Below, piece by piece: positions 26,359 through 35,817 of a DNA stretch of 64,000 nt. The stretch is from Psittacicella melopsittaci. Its GTDB lineage: Bacteria > Pseudomonadota > Gammaproteobacteria > Enterobacterales > Psittacicellaceae. The position numbers were made by a program, and so were the translations under genes. The notes beneath the pieces are model-generated. The model did not search any database, had not been told where the DNA came from, and saw only the letters and a program-made list of their open reading frames with translations. The stretch is from NCBI RefSeq assembly GCF_003585925.1, contig NZ_NRJH01000023.1:1-64000 (forward strand), read 5' to 3'. Every line of letters begins with the position of its first letter. Positions within the stretch are counted from its first letter, which is position 1.

Positions 26359-27045
26359 ATGAATTTATCTTTATTAAAGAAAGGCTTCTATACAGCTACA
26401 TTAGCTTTAACTGCAACAACAACCTACTTTGCTTTCGCTCAAGCGAGCTCTGCAAATGTAGTAGCTGGTAGAGATTATACGGTATTAAACCAACCACAAA
26501 CTCCAAATCCAACAGTAAGTATGGCTATGTCATTTGCTTGTTCACACTGTGCGGATTTTACTCGAGTTTATAAAGTACCAGAGAAAATTGAACAAATGCT
26601 AAAAGCAACATATCCTGGTACAGGTGAATACCTAGAGTGGCATATTGTTTTTAACGATATTCAAATGTATCGTGATTTTGCCCGTTTACGTTCAGTTTTA
26701 TACGTAACTAAAAATGATAAACTACTGCCAGCAGCTTTTGAACTTCCTTATCAATATCGTAATGATCCACAACCGCTAAAAAATTGGTTAGCAACTAATT
26801 TAAATATTGATGCAGATGCTGTAAATAAATTATGGAATAGTCCTTCTGTTAATGTTTTCTACAACAAACAAGAAGAATTAACTAAACAATACGACATTCG
26901 TCAAACTCCTACTTTTATTATTAACGGTAGATATGAGTTAAATTTAGCGAGCATTTCTATTCCAGTAGCAAATCCAACTCCAGATCAAATTGGTGACGCA
27001 GTTACAGCAAAAATTAAAGAAATTTTAGAAGCTACAACTAAATAA
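26359..27045 (+). CDS. dsbA: Periplasmic thiol:disulfide oxidoreductase DsbA
   Basis: Introduces disulfide bonds into exported proteins. The 228-residue protein has a signal peptide ending near AFAQASS, a thioredoxin fold with active site CSHC (residues 61-64, where E. coli has CPHC), and a cis-Pro loop in IRQTPTFIINGRYEL. The helical insertion between them (DFARLRSVLYVTKNDKLLPAAF) is that of DsbA. Ser in place of Pro inside CxxC changes the redox potential in studied DsbA variants, so it may be a somewhat different oxidant. Its likely clients here include the Cys pair of the FtsN SPOR domain. No dsbB is in the window. Confidence 0.9.
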   Translation: MNLSLLKKGFYTATLALTATTTYFAFAQASSANVVAGRDYTVLNQPQTPNPTVSMAMSFACSHCADFTRVYKVPEKIEQMLKATYPGTGEYLEWHIVFNDIQMYRDFARLRSVLYVTKNDKLLPAAFELPYQYRNDPQPLKNWLATNLNIDADAVNKLWNSPSVNVFYNKQEELTKQYDIRQTPTFIINGRYELNLASISIPVANPTPDQIGDAVTAKIKEILEATTK

Positions 27046-27054
27046 TTTATAATA

Positions 27055-27083
27055 AAAAAGAAGGCTCTTTGCCTTCTTTTTTC
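27055..27083 (+). terminator. Terminator after dsbA
   Basis: AAAGAAGGC, a 5-base loop and GCCTTCTTT are followed by T residues. Confidence 0.85.
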
Positions 27084-27111
27084 AACAATTTTATAATTTT
27101 GGTTTTCATTT

Positions 27112-28290
27112 ATGTCATCAAATAAAGACTTAGTACAAATTCGTGAAGAGATTAACACTATTGATGCAAAGCTAATTGAACTTTTAGCTAGTCGTCGTAA
27201 CTTATCTGCTCAAGTAGCAGATTATAAAATCCATAATAGCAAACCTATTAAAGATCTTAGTCGCGAAAGAGAAGTTATTTCAAATCTTGTAAACACAGCT
27301 GCTGCTAATAAATTAAACTTAAATGCAGACCTATTAAATGCAGTATATAAAGCAATTTTAAACGACAGCTGTAACTACCAACAAGAAATTATTCTCCGCG
27401 AAAAAGATCTCTACAACTTAAAACAAAAAGAAACTATTGCTATTTCTTACTTAGGTTTACCAGGTAGCTATTCTTACGTTGCTTGTGAACAATTTGCTCA
27501 ACATCTAAGTAAAAAGTCTCAACTAAATGGTTTTGAAAACTTTAACGATGTAGTAAATGCCGTAACTTTTGGTAAAGCTGACTTTGCGGTATTACCTCTA
27601 GAAAATACTACTTCAGGTTCAATTAATGAGGTATATGACCTTCTAGCTAAAACCTCTTTAGAAATTGTTGCTGATATTGCCATTGACATTAACCACGTAT
27701 TTGTAGCTAAAGAATTATTTGATGAAAAAGAGATTGAAGTGATCTATACTCACGCTCAACCTTATGAACAATCAACTATGCACTTACGTGAATTACAACC
27801 TAATGCTCAGATTGTTTTCACAGCTTCAACAACTCATGCAATGCAAGAAGTTGCTAAAGCAGATAATCCACGTGCAGCAGCTATAGGTAACTCGAGTTCG
27901 GCTAAACTATATGATTTACAAATTATTAGCGATAGTATTGCTAATAGTGCTAACAACCAAACTCGATTTGTTGTACTTTCTAAACAAGAAGTTAAGTTTG
28001 ATCAAAGCGTTTCATATAAAACTATGTTACAGCTAATTACTAACCACACTGAAGGTGCTTTAGTAAACTCTCTTGAAGTATTCAAAAAATATAAAATCAA
28101 CTTAACTAAACTTGAATCACGCCCTATTCTTGGTTCACCATGGCGTGAAATGTTCTTCGTTGAATTTGAAGGACATTTAAACCAAATTCATGTGCAACAA
28201 GCTCTAGCTGAATTAGAAGAAAACTGTCGTGGTCTTAAAGTTGTAGGTAGCTTCCCTAGCTTTATTATCAATGATGAAATTTACAAATAG
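27112..28290 (+). CDS. pheA: Bifunctional chorismate mutase/prephenate dehydratase PheA
   Basis: Makes phenylpyruvate from chorismate for phenylalanine synthesis. Three domains are visible: chorismate mutase at about 1-90 (LVQIREEINTIDAKLIELLA, SREREVI), prephenate dehydratase at about 105-285 (SYLGLPGSYSYVACEQF, then the catalytic TTSGSINEVYDLL and TRFVVLS), and a C-terminal ACT domain with the Phe-binding ESRPILGSPWREMFFVEF. 392 residues, E. coli 386. No leader peptide with a Phe run is seen in the short upstream gap, so attenuation of the E. coli type looks absent. Confidence 0.95.
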   Translation: MSSNKDLVQIREEINTIDAKLIELLASRRNLSAQVADYKIHNSKPIKDLSREREVISNLVNTAAANKLNLNADLLNAVYKAILNDSCNYQQEIILREKDLYNLKQKETIAISYLGLPGSYSYVACEQFAQHLSKKSQLNGFENFNDVVNAVTFGKADFAVLPLENTTSGSINEVYDLLAKTSLEIVADIAIDINHVFVAKELFDEKEIEVIYTHAQPYEQSTMHLRELQPNAQIVFTASTTHAMQEVAKADNPRAAAIGNSSSAKLYDLQIISDSIANSANNQTRFVVLSKQEVKFDQSVSYKTMLQLITNHTEGALVNSLEVFKKYKINLTKLESRPILGSPWREMFFVEFEGHLNQIHVQQALAELEENCRGLKVVGSFPSFIINDEIYK

Positions 28291-28293
28291 TTT

Positions 28294-28328
28294 AAAAGTC
28301 CTTAAAGTCTCACTTTAAGGACTTTTTT
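28294..28328 (+). terminator. Terminator after pheA
   Basis: AAAAGTCCTTAAAGT / ACTTTAAGGACTTTT with a 3-base loop, followed by T. It separates pheA from the dcw cluster. Confidence 0.9.
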
Positions 28329-28408
28329 ATGTGACACAAACTGGCAAAAATGGTAAAATAATAAATTGCAAAAAGTACAATTATCATTCCTTAAATCTAG
28401 TATTTGTC

Positions 28409-29410
28409 ATGGAAACTCCAACAAAATCAACCTCTAACTTTGTCCACAAAACAGTTTTACTACATGAAGCTGTAGAAAGCTTAAACATAAAACCAAATGG
28501 GATCTATGTAGACGGTACCTTTGGTCGTGGTGGTCACTCTAGCTTAATTCTCAAACACCTCAACCAAGATGGACGTCTCTATGTTTTTGACCGCGACTTA
28601 GAAGCTATTAAAGTTGCACAAAAACTACAAAGTGAAGATCCGCGTGTAATTCCTGTTCATGCTCCTTTTTCGTCAATGGGAGAATATTTTACAGAATTAA
28701 ATCTGCAAGGAAAAATTGACGGTATTCTCTTAGATTTAGGCGTTAGCTCACCGCAACTTGATGATGCAAGTCGTGGCTTTAGTTTTATGAACGATGGTCC
28801 ACTTGATATGCGTATGGATCAAACGCAAGGAATTACTGCTCGCGATTGGCTCTATCGTAGTGATGTAAAACTCATTGCTGACTCTTTATACCTCTATGGT
28901 GAAGAAAAAAATTCTCGAGCTATAGCCCGAGCTATTTGTAAATTAAGAGAACAAACAGAGTTTTCTAAATTTCTTTTAACTACTAATGCCTTAGTTGACT
29001 TAGTTAAATCAGTAGAAAAGAAAGCTGTAACCAATAAAAATCCAGCAACAAGAACTTTCCAAGCAATTCGTATTGTAATTAACAACGAATTACTAGAACT
29101 TGAAACAGCTTTAAATGCCTCACTTTTTCTTTTAGCTCCAGAAGGAATTATTAGTATTATTAGCTTCCACTCGCTCGAAGATCGTATTGTTAAGCACTTT
29201 TTCAAAGAAAATAATACTACCAAAGCTTTACCAAAATTCTTACCTGTAGCTGATACTGAAATCGAGCAAGAAGAAGTATACTTTAAGCAAATTTCTAAAG
29301 CTCTAAAACCAAGTAAAGATGAAATTCAAGAAAATCCACGTTCAAGATCATCGATCTTACGTTGGGCACAACGCTCAAGTAAAGCTTACAAAGAAGTAGA
29401 ACAGGATTAA
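28409..29410 (+). CDS. rsmH: 16S rRNA m4C1402 methyltransferase RsmH (MraW)
   Basis: Methylates N4 of C1402 in 16S rRNA; usual early gene of the dcw cluster. The ATG at 28409 gives 333 residues (E. coli 313) beginning just before HKTVLLHEAVESLNIKPNG. Motifs are GIYVDGTFGRGGHSSLIL (SAM binding), DGILLDLGVSSPQLDD, RGFSFMNDGPLDMRMD, RTFQAIRIVINNEL and ISFHSLEDRIVK. The usual upstream mraZ is absent; pheA precedes instead. Confidence 0.95.
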   Translation: METPTKSTSNFVHKTVLLHEAVESLNIKPNGIYVDGTFGRGGHSSLILKHLNQDGRLYVFDRDLEAIKVAQKLQSEDPRVIPVHAPFSSMGEYFTELNLQGKIDGILLDLGVSSPQLDDASRGFSFMNDGPLDMRMDQTQGITARDWLYRSDVKLIADSLYLYGEEKNSRAIARAICKLREQTEFSKFLLTTNALVDLVKSVEKKAVTNKNPATRTFQAIRIVINNELLELETALNASLFLLAPEGIISIISFHSLEDRIVKHFFKENNTTKALPKFLPVADTEIEQEEVYFKQISKALKPSKDEIQENPRSRSSILRWAQRSSKAYKEVEQD

Positions 29411-29446
29411 GATTCCAAATAGTTTCCATTGATTGAGGCTTACACC

Positions 29447-30067
29447 GTGAATTTTTTTAAATCAACGCATAAAAAATCCCCAGAGGACAAACAAACCTCT
29501 CAGACAAATTTTCTCAGCCAAAAGGAAATTGACGACGCTTCAAAAGCAAATGGAACCGCAGTTACTGATTTAGTTGAAAACTTAGATAAAGTAAAATTTG
29601 AACAACCAAAAGAGCAACTAAAGCAATTACAACAAGAATCTAAAGCAAGACGAAAAAAGTATATTGAACAACGCTATGGTAAATTAAATTGGGACTCAGA
29701 GTTCACGCTCTTAAAGATTTTATATAAAGATTTTAGTACCAGATTATTTTTTACCATAGTACTTTGCCTCATTATCTTATCTCTTGCCTTAGCAAAAATT
29801 TACATTAGTAGAGTTTCGATTGAAACTACAGTAAAATACTCGCAGTTGCTTGCAGATAAAAACTCTTTGGTACTTTCAAATGACAATCTGCAGTTAGAGT
29901 TTCTTTCTTTAACCTCACGAACTAATATTATTAGAATTACGCAAGGGAAAATCTCATTAATTCCAATTCCAACTGAAGCTGAGGTTATTGTCGTAATTCC
30001 ATATTTACCACAAAATAAGACACTACCTACACCTAGTATTCCTCTTTTAACTCCTCCACAAGAGTAG
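29447..30067 (+). CDS. ftsL: Cell-division protein FtsL with a long cytoplasmic N terminus
   Basis: Small bitopic scaffold of the FtsQLB complex. I recognise it by position between rsmH and ftsI and by architecture: one membrane helix (TIVLCLIILSLALAKIYIS, about residues 103-121) followed by a coiled-coil-like periplasmic segment (YSQLLADKNSLVLSNDNLQLEFLSLTS in part). The C-terminal tail is Pro/Thr-rich. The GTG at 29447 follows TTGAGG at good spacing; an in-frame TTG at 29429 lies upstream. The cytoplasmic part of about 100 charged residues is much longer than in E. coli FtsL (121 residues in total). Confidence 0.75.
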   Translation: MNFFKSTHKKSPEDKQTSQTNFLSQKEIDDASKANGTAVTDLVENLDKVKFEQPKEQLKQLQQESKARRKKYIEQRYGKLNWDSEFTLLKILYKDFSTRLFFTIVLCLIILSLALAKIYISRVSIETTVKYSQLLADKNSLVLSNDNLQLEFLSLTSRTNIIRITQGKISLIPIPTEAEVIVVIPYLPQNKTLPTPSIPLLTPPQE

Positions 30068-30082
30068 TTAAGGTTATCGCAA

Positions 30083-31903
30083 ATGGTAAAAAAGAATGAA
30101 AATAATCGAGCTAACTATTTAGATCCGATTAAAACAACTTCCCAAAAAAGAGATGAAGAAAATTTAAAAGATTTTAAATTTGGTATCAAATTAACTAGTG
30201 GAAGATTATATTTTTTTACAGTTTCTTTATTAGTTATCTTTGCTATTTATTTAGTTCTTTATTTTCTTCAATTTTTCACGAACTTTATTCCTTTACGTGA
30301 TGAACAACATCTTGCTCGTGAAACTAATGCACGTATTCAACGTAATGTAATTGTAAGTGCACCTCGAGGGCAAATTCTCGATGCCCAAGGAAAAGTTCTT
30401 GCTACATCTATTCCTTATCAAACTTTTGGTTTAGATGTTAAGGTCTTTCTCGATCCAGCCTATGCAGCTGTAAATCAAGAAAATAGCCCTGTGTTTCAAG
30501 CCCTAGCTAAAGCTTTAGGAGTAGACCCGAAAAAACTGTATCAAGATATATTACGCAGACCTAACTCAAGATATCTGCGCTTAAAAAGCCAAGTATCACC
30601 TACTATGGCTGACTATATCAAAAGTTTAAATGTTCCTGGCTTATCTTCATATACAGATTTTCGTAGATTTTACCCTTATGGCGATGCCATTTCACAAGTT
30701 CTTGGACTTTTAGACAATGAAGGACAAGGGATGTTTGGCGTAGAAAGACTTGCCAATGCTCAATTACTTGGCAAGGATGGTAACATTTCCTATGAAAAAG
30801 ACTTTGGCAATAATATTATTAACTATAAAAATATTGCTAATGCTCAAGCTGGACAAGAGGTTACTCTAACTATCAATATAGATCTGCAAGAAATGGCTTA
30901 CCAAGCTTTAAATGAAGCTATAGTAGAAAATAAAGCAGATACAGCTACTGCCGTTTTAGTTGATGTTACTAATGGTAATATCTTAGCTATGGCAAATGCT
31001 CCTTCATTTAATCCTAACAACCGAAGCAAAATAGTCCCTGAGTACTTAAATAACTATGCTATTACTTCGGTATTCGAGCCAGGTTCTACGGTAAAACCCT
31101 TTGTGGTTTACTCGGGATTATTAAATAGAGTTATTACTCCAACTACGGTTATTAATACGCGCAATCTTACTGTAGGGCGTCACCAAGTAAAAGACGTAGG
31201 TCCGCGTGATACTCTGTCTATTCGAGGCATCTTACAAAGATCTTCTAATATTGGGGTAGCAAAAATTTCTCTTCTCCTTCCAGGAGATAGTTTAAGAGAG
31301 ACCTACCTCGCAGCTGGCTTTGGACAAAAAACAGGTCTTGGCTTATCAGGAGAAACCATGGGGTATTTTCCTTATAACAATAGATTAACAGATCTAGATA
31401 AGGCAGTATTTTCCTACGGCTATATGCAACAGGTTACCCCTCTCCAATTAGCTCATGTTTATGCTACTCTAGGTAACTTTGGCGCTGAATATCCTCTTTC
31501 GTTAATTAAGTCACAAACGCCACCCCAAGCCAAACAAAAACTTAATGCTAATATTGTCAAAACAGTATTGGAATTAATGGAAGGGGTTGCCGAAAGTGGG
31601 GGTGGGGGAACTCGGGCAGCCATCCCAAATTATAATGTTTCGGTAAAAACAGGGACAGCTAAAAAAGTTGAAGGGGGGCAATATGTTGATAAGTATATTG
31701 CCTACACTGCAGGCGTAGCCCCGTCAACAAGACCTCGCTTTGCTTTAGTAATTGTAATTAATAATCCTAAGGGAGAACAATACTATGGTGGGGCAATTGC
31801 CGCTCCTGTTTGGCGCAAAATAATGGAAGCTACGCTAAATTATTATAATATTCCAGAAGATAAAATGTCTTCTGATCGCATTTTACTACATAGTGGAAAA
31901 TAA
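30083..31903 (+). CDS. ftsI: Septal peptidoglycan transpeptidase FtsI (PBP3)
   Basis: Class B penicillin-binding protein that crosslinks septal peptidoglycan together with FtsW. 606 residues: cytoplasmic N terminus, membrane helix at about 35-60, pedestal domain beginning at SAPRGQILDAQGKVLATS, and the transpeptidase domain with SxxK in FEPGSTVKPF (active-site Ser near 335), SxN in QRSSNIGVAK, and KTG in SVKTGTAKKVEGGQY near 521. All catalytic motifs are intact. ATG after a short gap from ftsL; murE follows after 2 bases, so it belongs to the same unit. Confidence 0.96.
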   Translation: MVKKNENNRANYLDPIKTTSQKRDEENLKDFKFGIKLTSGRLYFFTVSLLVIFAIYLVLYFLQFFTNFIPLRDEQHLARETNARIQRNVIVSAPRGQILDAQGKVLATSIPYQTFGLDVKVFLDPAYAAVNQENSPVFQALAKALGVDPKKLYQDILRRPNSRYLRLKSQVSPTMADYIKSLNVPGLSSYTDFRRFYPYGDAISQVLGLLDNEGQGMFGVERLANAQLLGKDGNISYEKDFGNNIINYKNIANAQAGQEVTLTINIDLQEMAYQALNEAIVENKADTATAVLVDVTNGNILAMANAPSFNPNNRSKIVPEYLNNYAITSVFEPGSTVKPFVVYSGLLNRVITPTTVINTRNLTVGRHQVKDVGPRDTLSIRGILQRSSNIGVAKISLLLPGDSLRETYLAAGFGQKTGLGLSGETMGYFPYNNRLTDLDKAVFSYGYMQQVTPLQLAHVYATLGNFGAEYPLSLIKSQTPPQAKQKLNANIVKTVLELMEGVAESGGGGTRAAIPNYNVSVKTGTAKKVEGGQYVDKYIAYTAGVAPSTRPRFALVIVINNPKGEQYYGGAIAAPVWRKIMEATLNYYNIPEDKMSSDRILLHSGK

Positions 31904-31905
31904 AA

Positions 31906-33735
31906 ATGGTGCAATTAAGTACTGAACAATTAATTAAACAACTTCTTGGTTTAATTAACGAATTAAAACCATTAATTGTAAAACATCAACTTACTAATAT
32001 TAGTATTAACAGCAAAGAGTGTGACTCGCATACGGTTTTTGCCGCAACCAAGGGCTTTAACCTTGATGCCAGAGCCTTTATTGCTGATGCTGTAGGGCGT
32101 GGTAGTAAAGTTATTATTACCCATAATGAAAATCTAATTGGCATTCACGCTTATGTTCATCGTACTGATATAGTTAATGGGCAAGAAATTGATATTTTTG
32201 AAGTATATGACTTAAATAAATATCTGAGCTTTTTAACTCTAAAATTCTATGACTTTTTAGCTTCGGTGAGCTCTAAAGATAAAGTAGGTTTAGATGTACC
32301 TGTAATTGGGGTTACAGGCACTAATGGTAAAACTTTAACAACTAATTTAATTGCCCAAGGTTTGGCAGCTTTAACTCCTAAGGCTCCACCTTTTATTATC
32401 GGAACTATCGGCTTAGGGCAATATGGTCATTTAGCTAAAGCAAAAAATTCGACCCCTGACCCTTGCACGGTTTTAGATAATATTTTCCAAGCTGATTTTC
32501 TTGGTTCTAGTGCGGTAGTTATGGAAGTAACTTCTCATGGTCTAGCCTTAAATCGTGTCCGTAATGTTCGCTTTAAGCAAGCGATTTTTACTAATCTAAC
32601 TCAAGATCACTTAGATTATCACAAGACCATGGAAGATTATTTCCAAGCTAAGGCTCGCTTTTTCACCAAACACAATGTTAACGACTATATAGTTACTTGT
32701 AATGGAGAAGAAAATGACTACGGCGGTCGCATAGTTAAATTAATTTCCTTAAAATTTGCTAAAAGCCAAGGCGATAACGCAAGTACGCGTGGAGTTTCGG
32801 CATCTACGCCAGCTTTACTTTCTTTTTTAGGGGCTATACCTCCTGATGAACACGTGGCTGGAGCGAGAAATACTTTACCTAATCCTCTAGGAGAAAATGA
32901 GTTTCTTGAACTCCAACCTGAAGATTATGATCTGGTAAGTCAGGTTCTCAATGCCCAAGTAAAACCACGTCTTGCCGTAATTAATATTGGTAAACGTATT
33001 AACGAAATTGCTTGCTTTAAAGCTGATATAGTAGTAAACCTTTTAGATGTTGTTGCCCATACTAAAGGCTTGAGCATTACTTTTAGTTTTGAAGATAAAA
33101 TTAAAGAGTTAAAAACGCAAACTACTTTAGAAGTACCATTAATTGGTCTTTTTAACGCTTACAATGTTCTTACAACTATAACTTCTTTATATCTCTACGG
33201 TATAGAGTTAGAGAAAATTTTTGCTTATGCCCAAAACTTTAAATCGGTAAAAGGTCGCATGGAAGTTATGCCAAATCAAGAAAACAAAACCGTTATTGTT
33301 GATTTTGCTCACACTCCAGATGCCCTAAGCAAAGCTCTCGAAAGTGCCAAAGTACATTTTAAAGATCAACCACAAAGCAAAATTACGCTAGTTTTTGGTT
33401 GTGGTGGTGATCGTGATCCAGGTAAACGTCCTCTTATGGGAGAAATTGCTAGCACTTTAGCAGACAAGGTAATTATTACCGATGATAACCCACGTTCAGA
33501 AGATCCAGAAAAAATTGCCCAACAAATTCTAGCTGGAGTAAAAAGCAACCAAGAAAATGTTAGCTATATTGGTGATCGTGCCCAAGCAATTATTAGTGCT
33601 ATTGCTCAAGCTCAACCTGGAGACTGTATTTTAGTTGCAGGTAAAGGACATGAAACCGAACAAATAATCGGTGACCAAGTTCATCATTTTTCTGATCAAG
33701 AAGTAATAGAAGAATATTTTAATCGAGGAAAATAA
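31906..33735 (+). CDS. murE: UDP-MurNAc-tripeptide synthetase MurE (meso-DAP adding), with insertion
   Basis: Adds meso-diaminopimelate to UDP-MurNAc-L-Ala-D-Glu. ATP motif GVTGTNGKTLTTNL (about 134), then VMEVTSHGLALNRV, NLTQDHLDYHKTMEDYF, VDFAHTPDALSKAL and GCGGDRDPGKRPLM; the substrate signature DNPR (in TDDNPRSEDP, near residue 527) predicts meso-DAP as in Gram-negatives. At 609 residues it is 114 longer than E. coli MurE; about 75 extra residues lie between KARFF (end of the central helix) and SITFSF, a Ser/Thr/Pro/Asn-rich stretch in the central domain. The stop overlaps the murF ATG. Confidence 0.95.
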   Translation: MVQLSTEQLIKQLLGLINELKPLIVKHQLTNISINSKECDSHTVFAATKGFNLDARAFIADAVGRGSKVIITHNENLIGIHAYVHRTDIVNGQEIDIFEVYDLNKYLSFLTLKFYDFLASVSSKDKVGLDVPVIGVTGTNGKTLTTNLIAQGLAALTPKAPPFIIGTIGLGQYGHLAKAKNSTPDPCTVLDNIFQADFLGSSAVVMEVTSHGLALNRVRNVRFKQAIFTNLTQDHLDYHKTMEDYFQAKARFFTKHNVNDYIVTCNGEENDYGGRIVKLISLKFAKSQGDNASTRGVSASTPALLSFLGAIPPDEHVAGARNTLPNPLGENEFLELQPEDYDLVSQVLNAQVKPRLAVINIGKRINEIACFKADIVVNLLDVVAHTKGLSITFSFEDKIKELKTQTTLEVPLIGLFNAYNVLTTITSLYLYGIELEKIFAYAQNFKSVKGRMEVMPNQENKTVIVDFAHTPDALSKALESAKVHFKDQPQSKITLVFGCGGDRDPGKRPLMGEIASTLADKVIITDDNPRSEDPEKIAQQILAGVKSNQENVSYIGDRAQAIISAIAQAQPGDCILVAGKGHETEQIIGDQVHHFSDQEVIEEYFNRGK

Positions 33736-35807
33736 TGTCTCACTACACAAGCTTACAAGCGATTATTACAGGCTTAGAAAAGGCAAATCTTCTTGATAAA
33801 AGATTTATCCCTTTCCAACCTGAAAGTCTTGTAACCTATGCTTCTGAAGAACAAATTATTAGTCTTGTTGATAAAACCCAAGAAGAATTTAAACAACAAG
33901 ATAAATATCAAGAAGAACTTGCTCTGCGTGAAAGCCAGCACTATAAAAACCATGCTGGGATTACGGCAAGAAGTACAGTAGTTCTTGAAACCGAAAAATA
34001 CCTTGAAGAAGTTAAAAAAGGTAAACCTTTTATTCCAAATCACGAAATTCCTATCACCTACATAGGTAAATTTGCTGGAGAAGAGAAAAACTTTGATCAA
34101 CCTAAAGAGGTTGAAGTAAGCCCTTTAGATCAAGTAAAAGGCAATTACAAGGATACAAGTAAATACTATAGTGCCTCAGAGGTATTATGTGATCTCTTTG
34201 CCTTTAAAGGCTTACCTTTTGCTTCTCAACCCGTATTTTTAACCACAGATACGCGTCGCCTCAATAATGACTTAAAAGTATCGGCATTCTTTGCTCTAAA
34301 AAGTAATAACTTTACGGGACAAGAATTAGCTAGCATGGCGTTAAAAAACCGTAATACGGTTGTTTTTCTCGGCAATCTTAGTGAAGAAGACAAGGATTTT
34401 TGTTTAAAAAATAACCTAGGAAATATTATTCCTGTGCTTGATATAAATCAGGCTCTAAACTTTGTTGCTCGTCAAGTAAGATTTGACTATGCCCCTTTAT
34501 CTATTGCTATTACTGGTTCATCAGGTAAAACCTCGTTAAAAGAAATAGTTTCGCATGTATTTCGTAACTATTACCCACACCGCGTAGTAAGTACTACAGG
34601 AAATTTTAATAATGAACTAGGAGTACCTATTACCCTATTAGACATAGTTAATAGTCATATTAAGCATAGAATAAAACCTGAAGTGGCAGTTGTTGAACAT
34701 GGGGCAAATCACATAGGGGAAATTGCTCGCACCACTGCTCTTTCGTGCCCAGATATAGCCATAATTAATAATGTGCAACCTGCGCATACCGAGGGCTTTG
34801 GCGGCATTAAGGGTGTAGCTCTAGCGAAAAATGAAATTTTTGCCAATCTAAATGTTAACGGGGTAAAAATTATTAATCTTGATTCTTATACCAATGATTT
34901 AATGTTTGCCCGCAATGGACATCAAACCCTTTTAACTTTTAGTGCTAAAAATCCAGTGGCTGATTTTTATCTCGATGAAAATACTTTAGAGTTTCAAGAC
35001 GAGCAAATAACCTTTGACCTCTATATTAATGCTTTTGAGGTTAAACGTTTACATATACCTCAAAATCAGCATAATTTAACCAAAGAGATTTTTGTGGATC
35101 CGCAACAAGTAAAAGTTCGCACTAACCTAAAGGGAAAAATTGGAGCATACAATGCTACAGCAGCTATAGCTGTATGCTTAGCTGGAGGCGTTCCACTCGA
35201 TCATATTCTCTATAGTTTACAAAATGTGCCAACCCCAGCGCGTCGCACAAAAATTATAAAAACTCCTGCAGCTTGTTATATTGACGATAGCTATAATGCT
35301 AACCCTAGCTCAGTATTAGCTTCAATGGAAATTCTTGCTTTACAAAAGCAAGAGCATAAATACTTTATGCTCGGCTTTATGGCAGAACTCGATTATCAAA
35401 CCAAGGTTGACTTTTTTACTGAAGTCTACCAAAAGTACATTGCGGGTGAAAAGCAACCTTTTACCTTAATTGCTAACTTTAGCTATGTAACAGTAAAACC
35501 TAAAGTTGCTGCAAATAAGACAATTTATACCTTACCTATAAGTAAAGACGGTAAACCTCTTTATGTTGTTGAAGAGCATAATATAACTACGCCTGTAGCT
35601 GAGTCGAGTTATTACCGCCTTGCTTGTAAAGTATTTCAACTCATAAAAGATAATTCTGTAACTAACTTTGCTATAGCTTTTAAAGGCAGTAATTCTTCAA
35701 AAATGAATCTTTGCTTTAAAGAGTTTGTGCAAATGCTAAAAAATGATCCTACTCATTTTGCTCCAGAGGCTTATCTTTCTCAAGAGTTATTAGAATATTT
35801 AAAATAA
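33735..35807 (+). CDS. murF: D-Ala-D-Ala-adding ligase MurF with a ~140-residue N-terminal extension
   Basis: Adds D-Ala-D-Ala to the UDP-MurNAc tripeptide. The family part begins near residue 141 (YYSASEVLCDLF, then TTDTRRLNNDLKVSAFFALK); the P-loop ITGSSGKTSLKE lies near 257 against about 107 in E. coli. Further motifs are TTGNFNNELGVPITLL, VVEHGANHIGEIA, NVQPAHTEGFGG and IDDSYNANPSSVLASM. The first 140 residues are charged, Lys/Glu/Gln-rich, partly coiled-coil-like, and match nothing I know. The start is well supported because the ATG overlaps the murE stop (TAATG). 690 residues, E. coli 452. Confidence 0.93.
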   Translation: MSHYTSLQAIITGLEKANLLDKRFIPFQPESLVTYASEEQIISLVDKTQEEFKQQDKYQEELALRESQHYKNHAGITARSTVVLETEKYLEEVKKGKPFIPNHEIPITYIGKFAGEEKNFDQPKEVEVSPLDQVKGNYKDTSKYYSASEVLCDLFAFKGLPFASQPVFLTTDTRRLNNDLKVSAFFALKSNNFTGQELASMALKNRNTVVFLGNLSEEDKDFCLKNNLGNIIPVLDINQALNFVARQVRFDYAPLSIAITGSSGKTSLKEIVSHVFRNYYPHRVVSTTGNFNNELGVPITLLDIVNSHIKHRIKPEVAVVEHGANHIGEIARTTALSCPDIAIINNVQPAHTEGFGGIKGVALAKNEIFANLNVNGVKIINLDSYTNDLMFARNGHQTLLTFSAKNPVADFYLDENTLEFQDEQITFDLYINAFEVKRLHIPQNQHNLTKEIFVDPQQVKVRTNLKGKIGAYNATAAIAVCLAGGVPLDHILYSLQNVPTPARRTKIIKTPAACYIDDSYNANPSSVLASMEILALQKQEHKYFMLGFMAELDYQTKVDFFTEVYQKYIAGEKQPFTLIANFSYVTVKPKVAANKTIYTLPISKDGKPLYVVEEHNITTPVAESSYYRLACKVFQLIKDNSVTNFAIAFKGSNSSKMNLCFKEFVQMLKNDPTHFAPEAYLSQELLEYLK

Positions 35808-35817
35808 TAAAATAGTT

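Noticed and set aside
31640-31720. Beta-lactam-resistance changes near the FtsI KTG motif
   Set aside because: The region reads KTGTAKKVEGGQYVDKY; the Asp near the Haemophilus Asn526 position is not a known resistance residue, and natural variation explains it.
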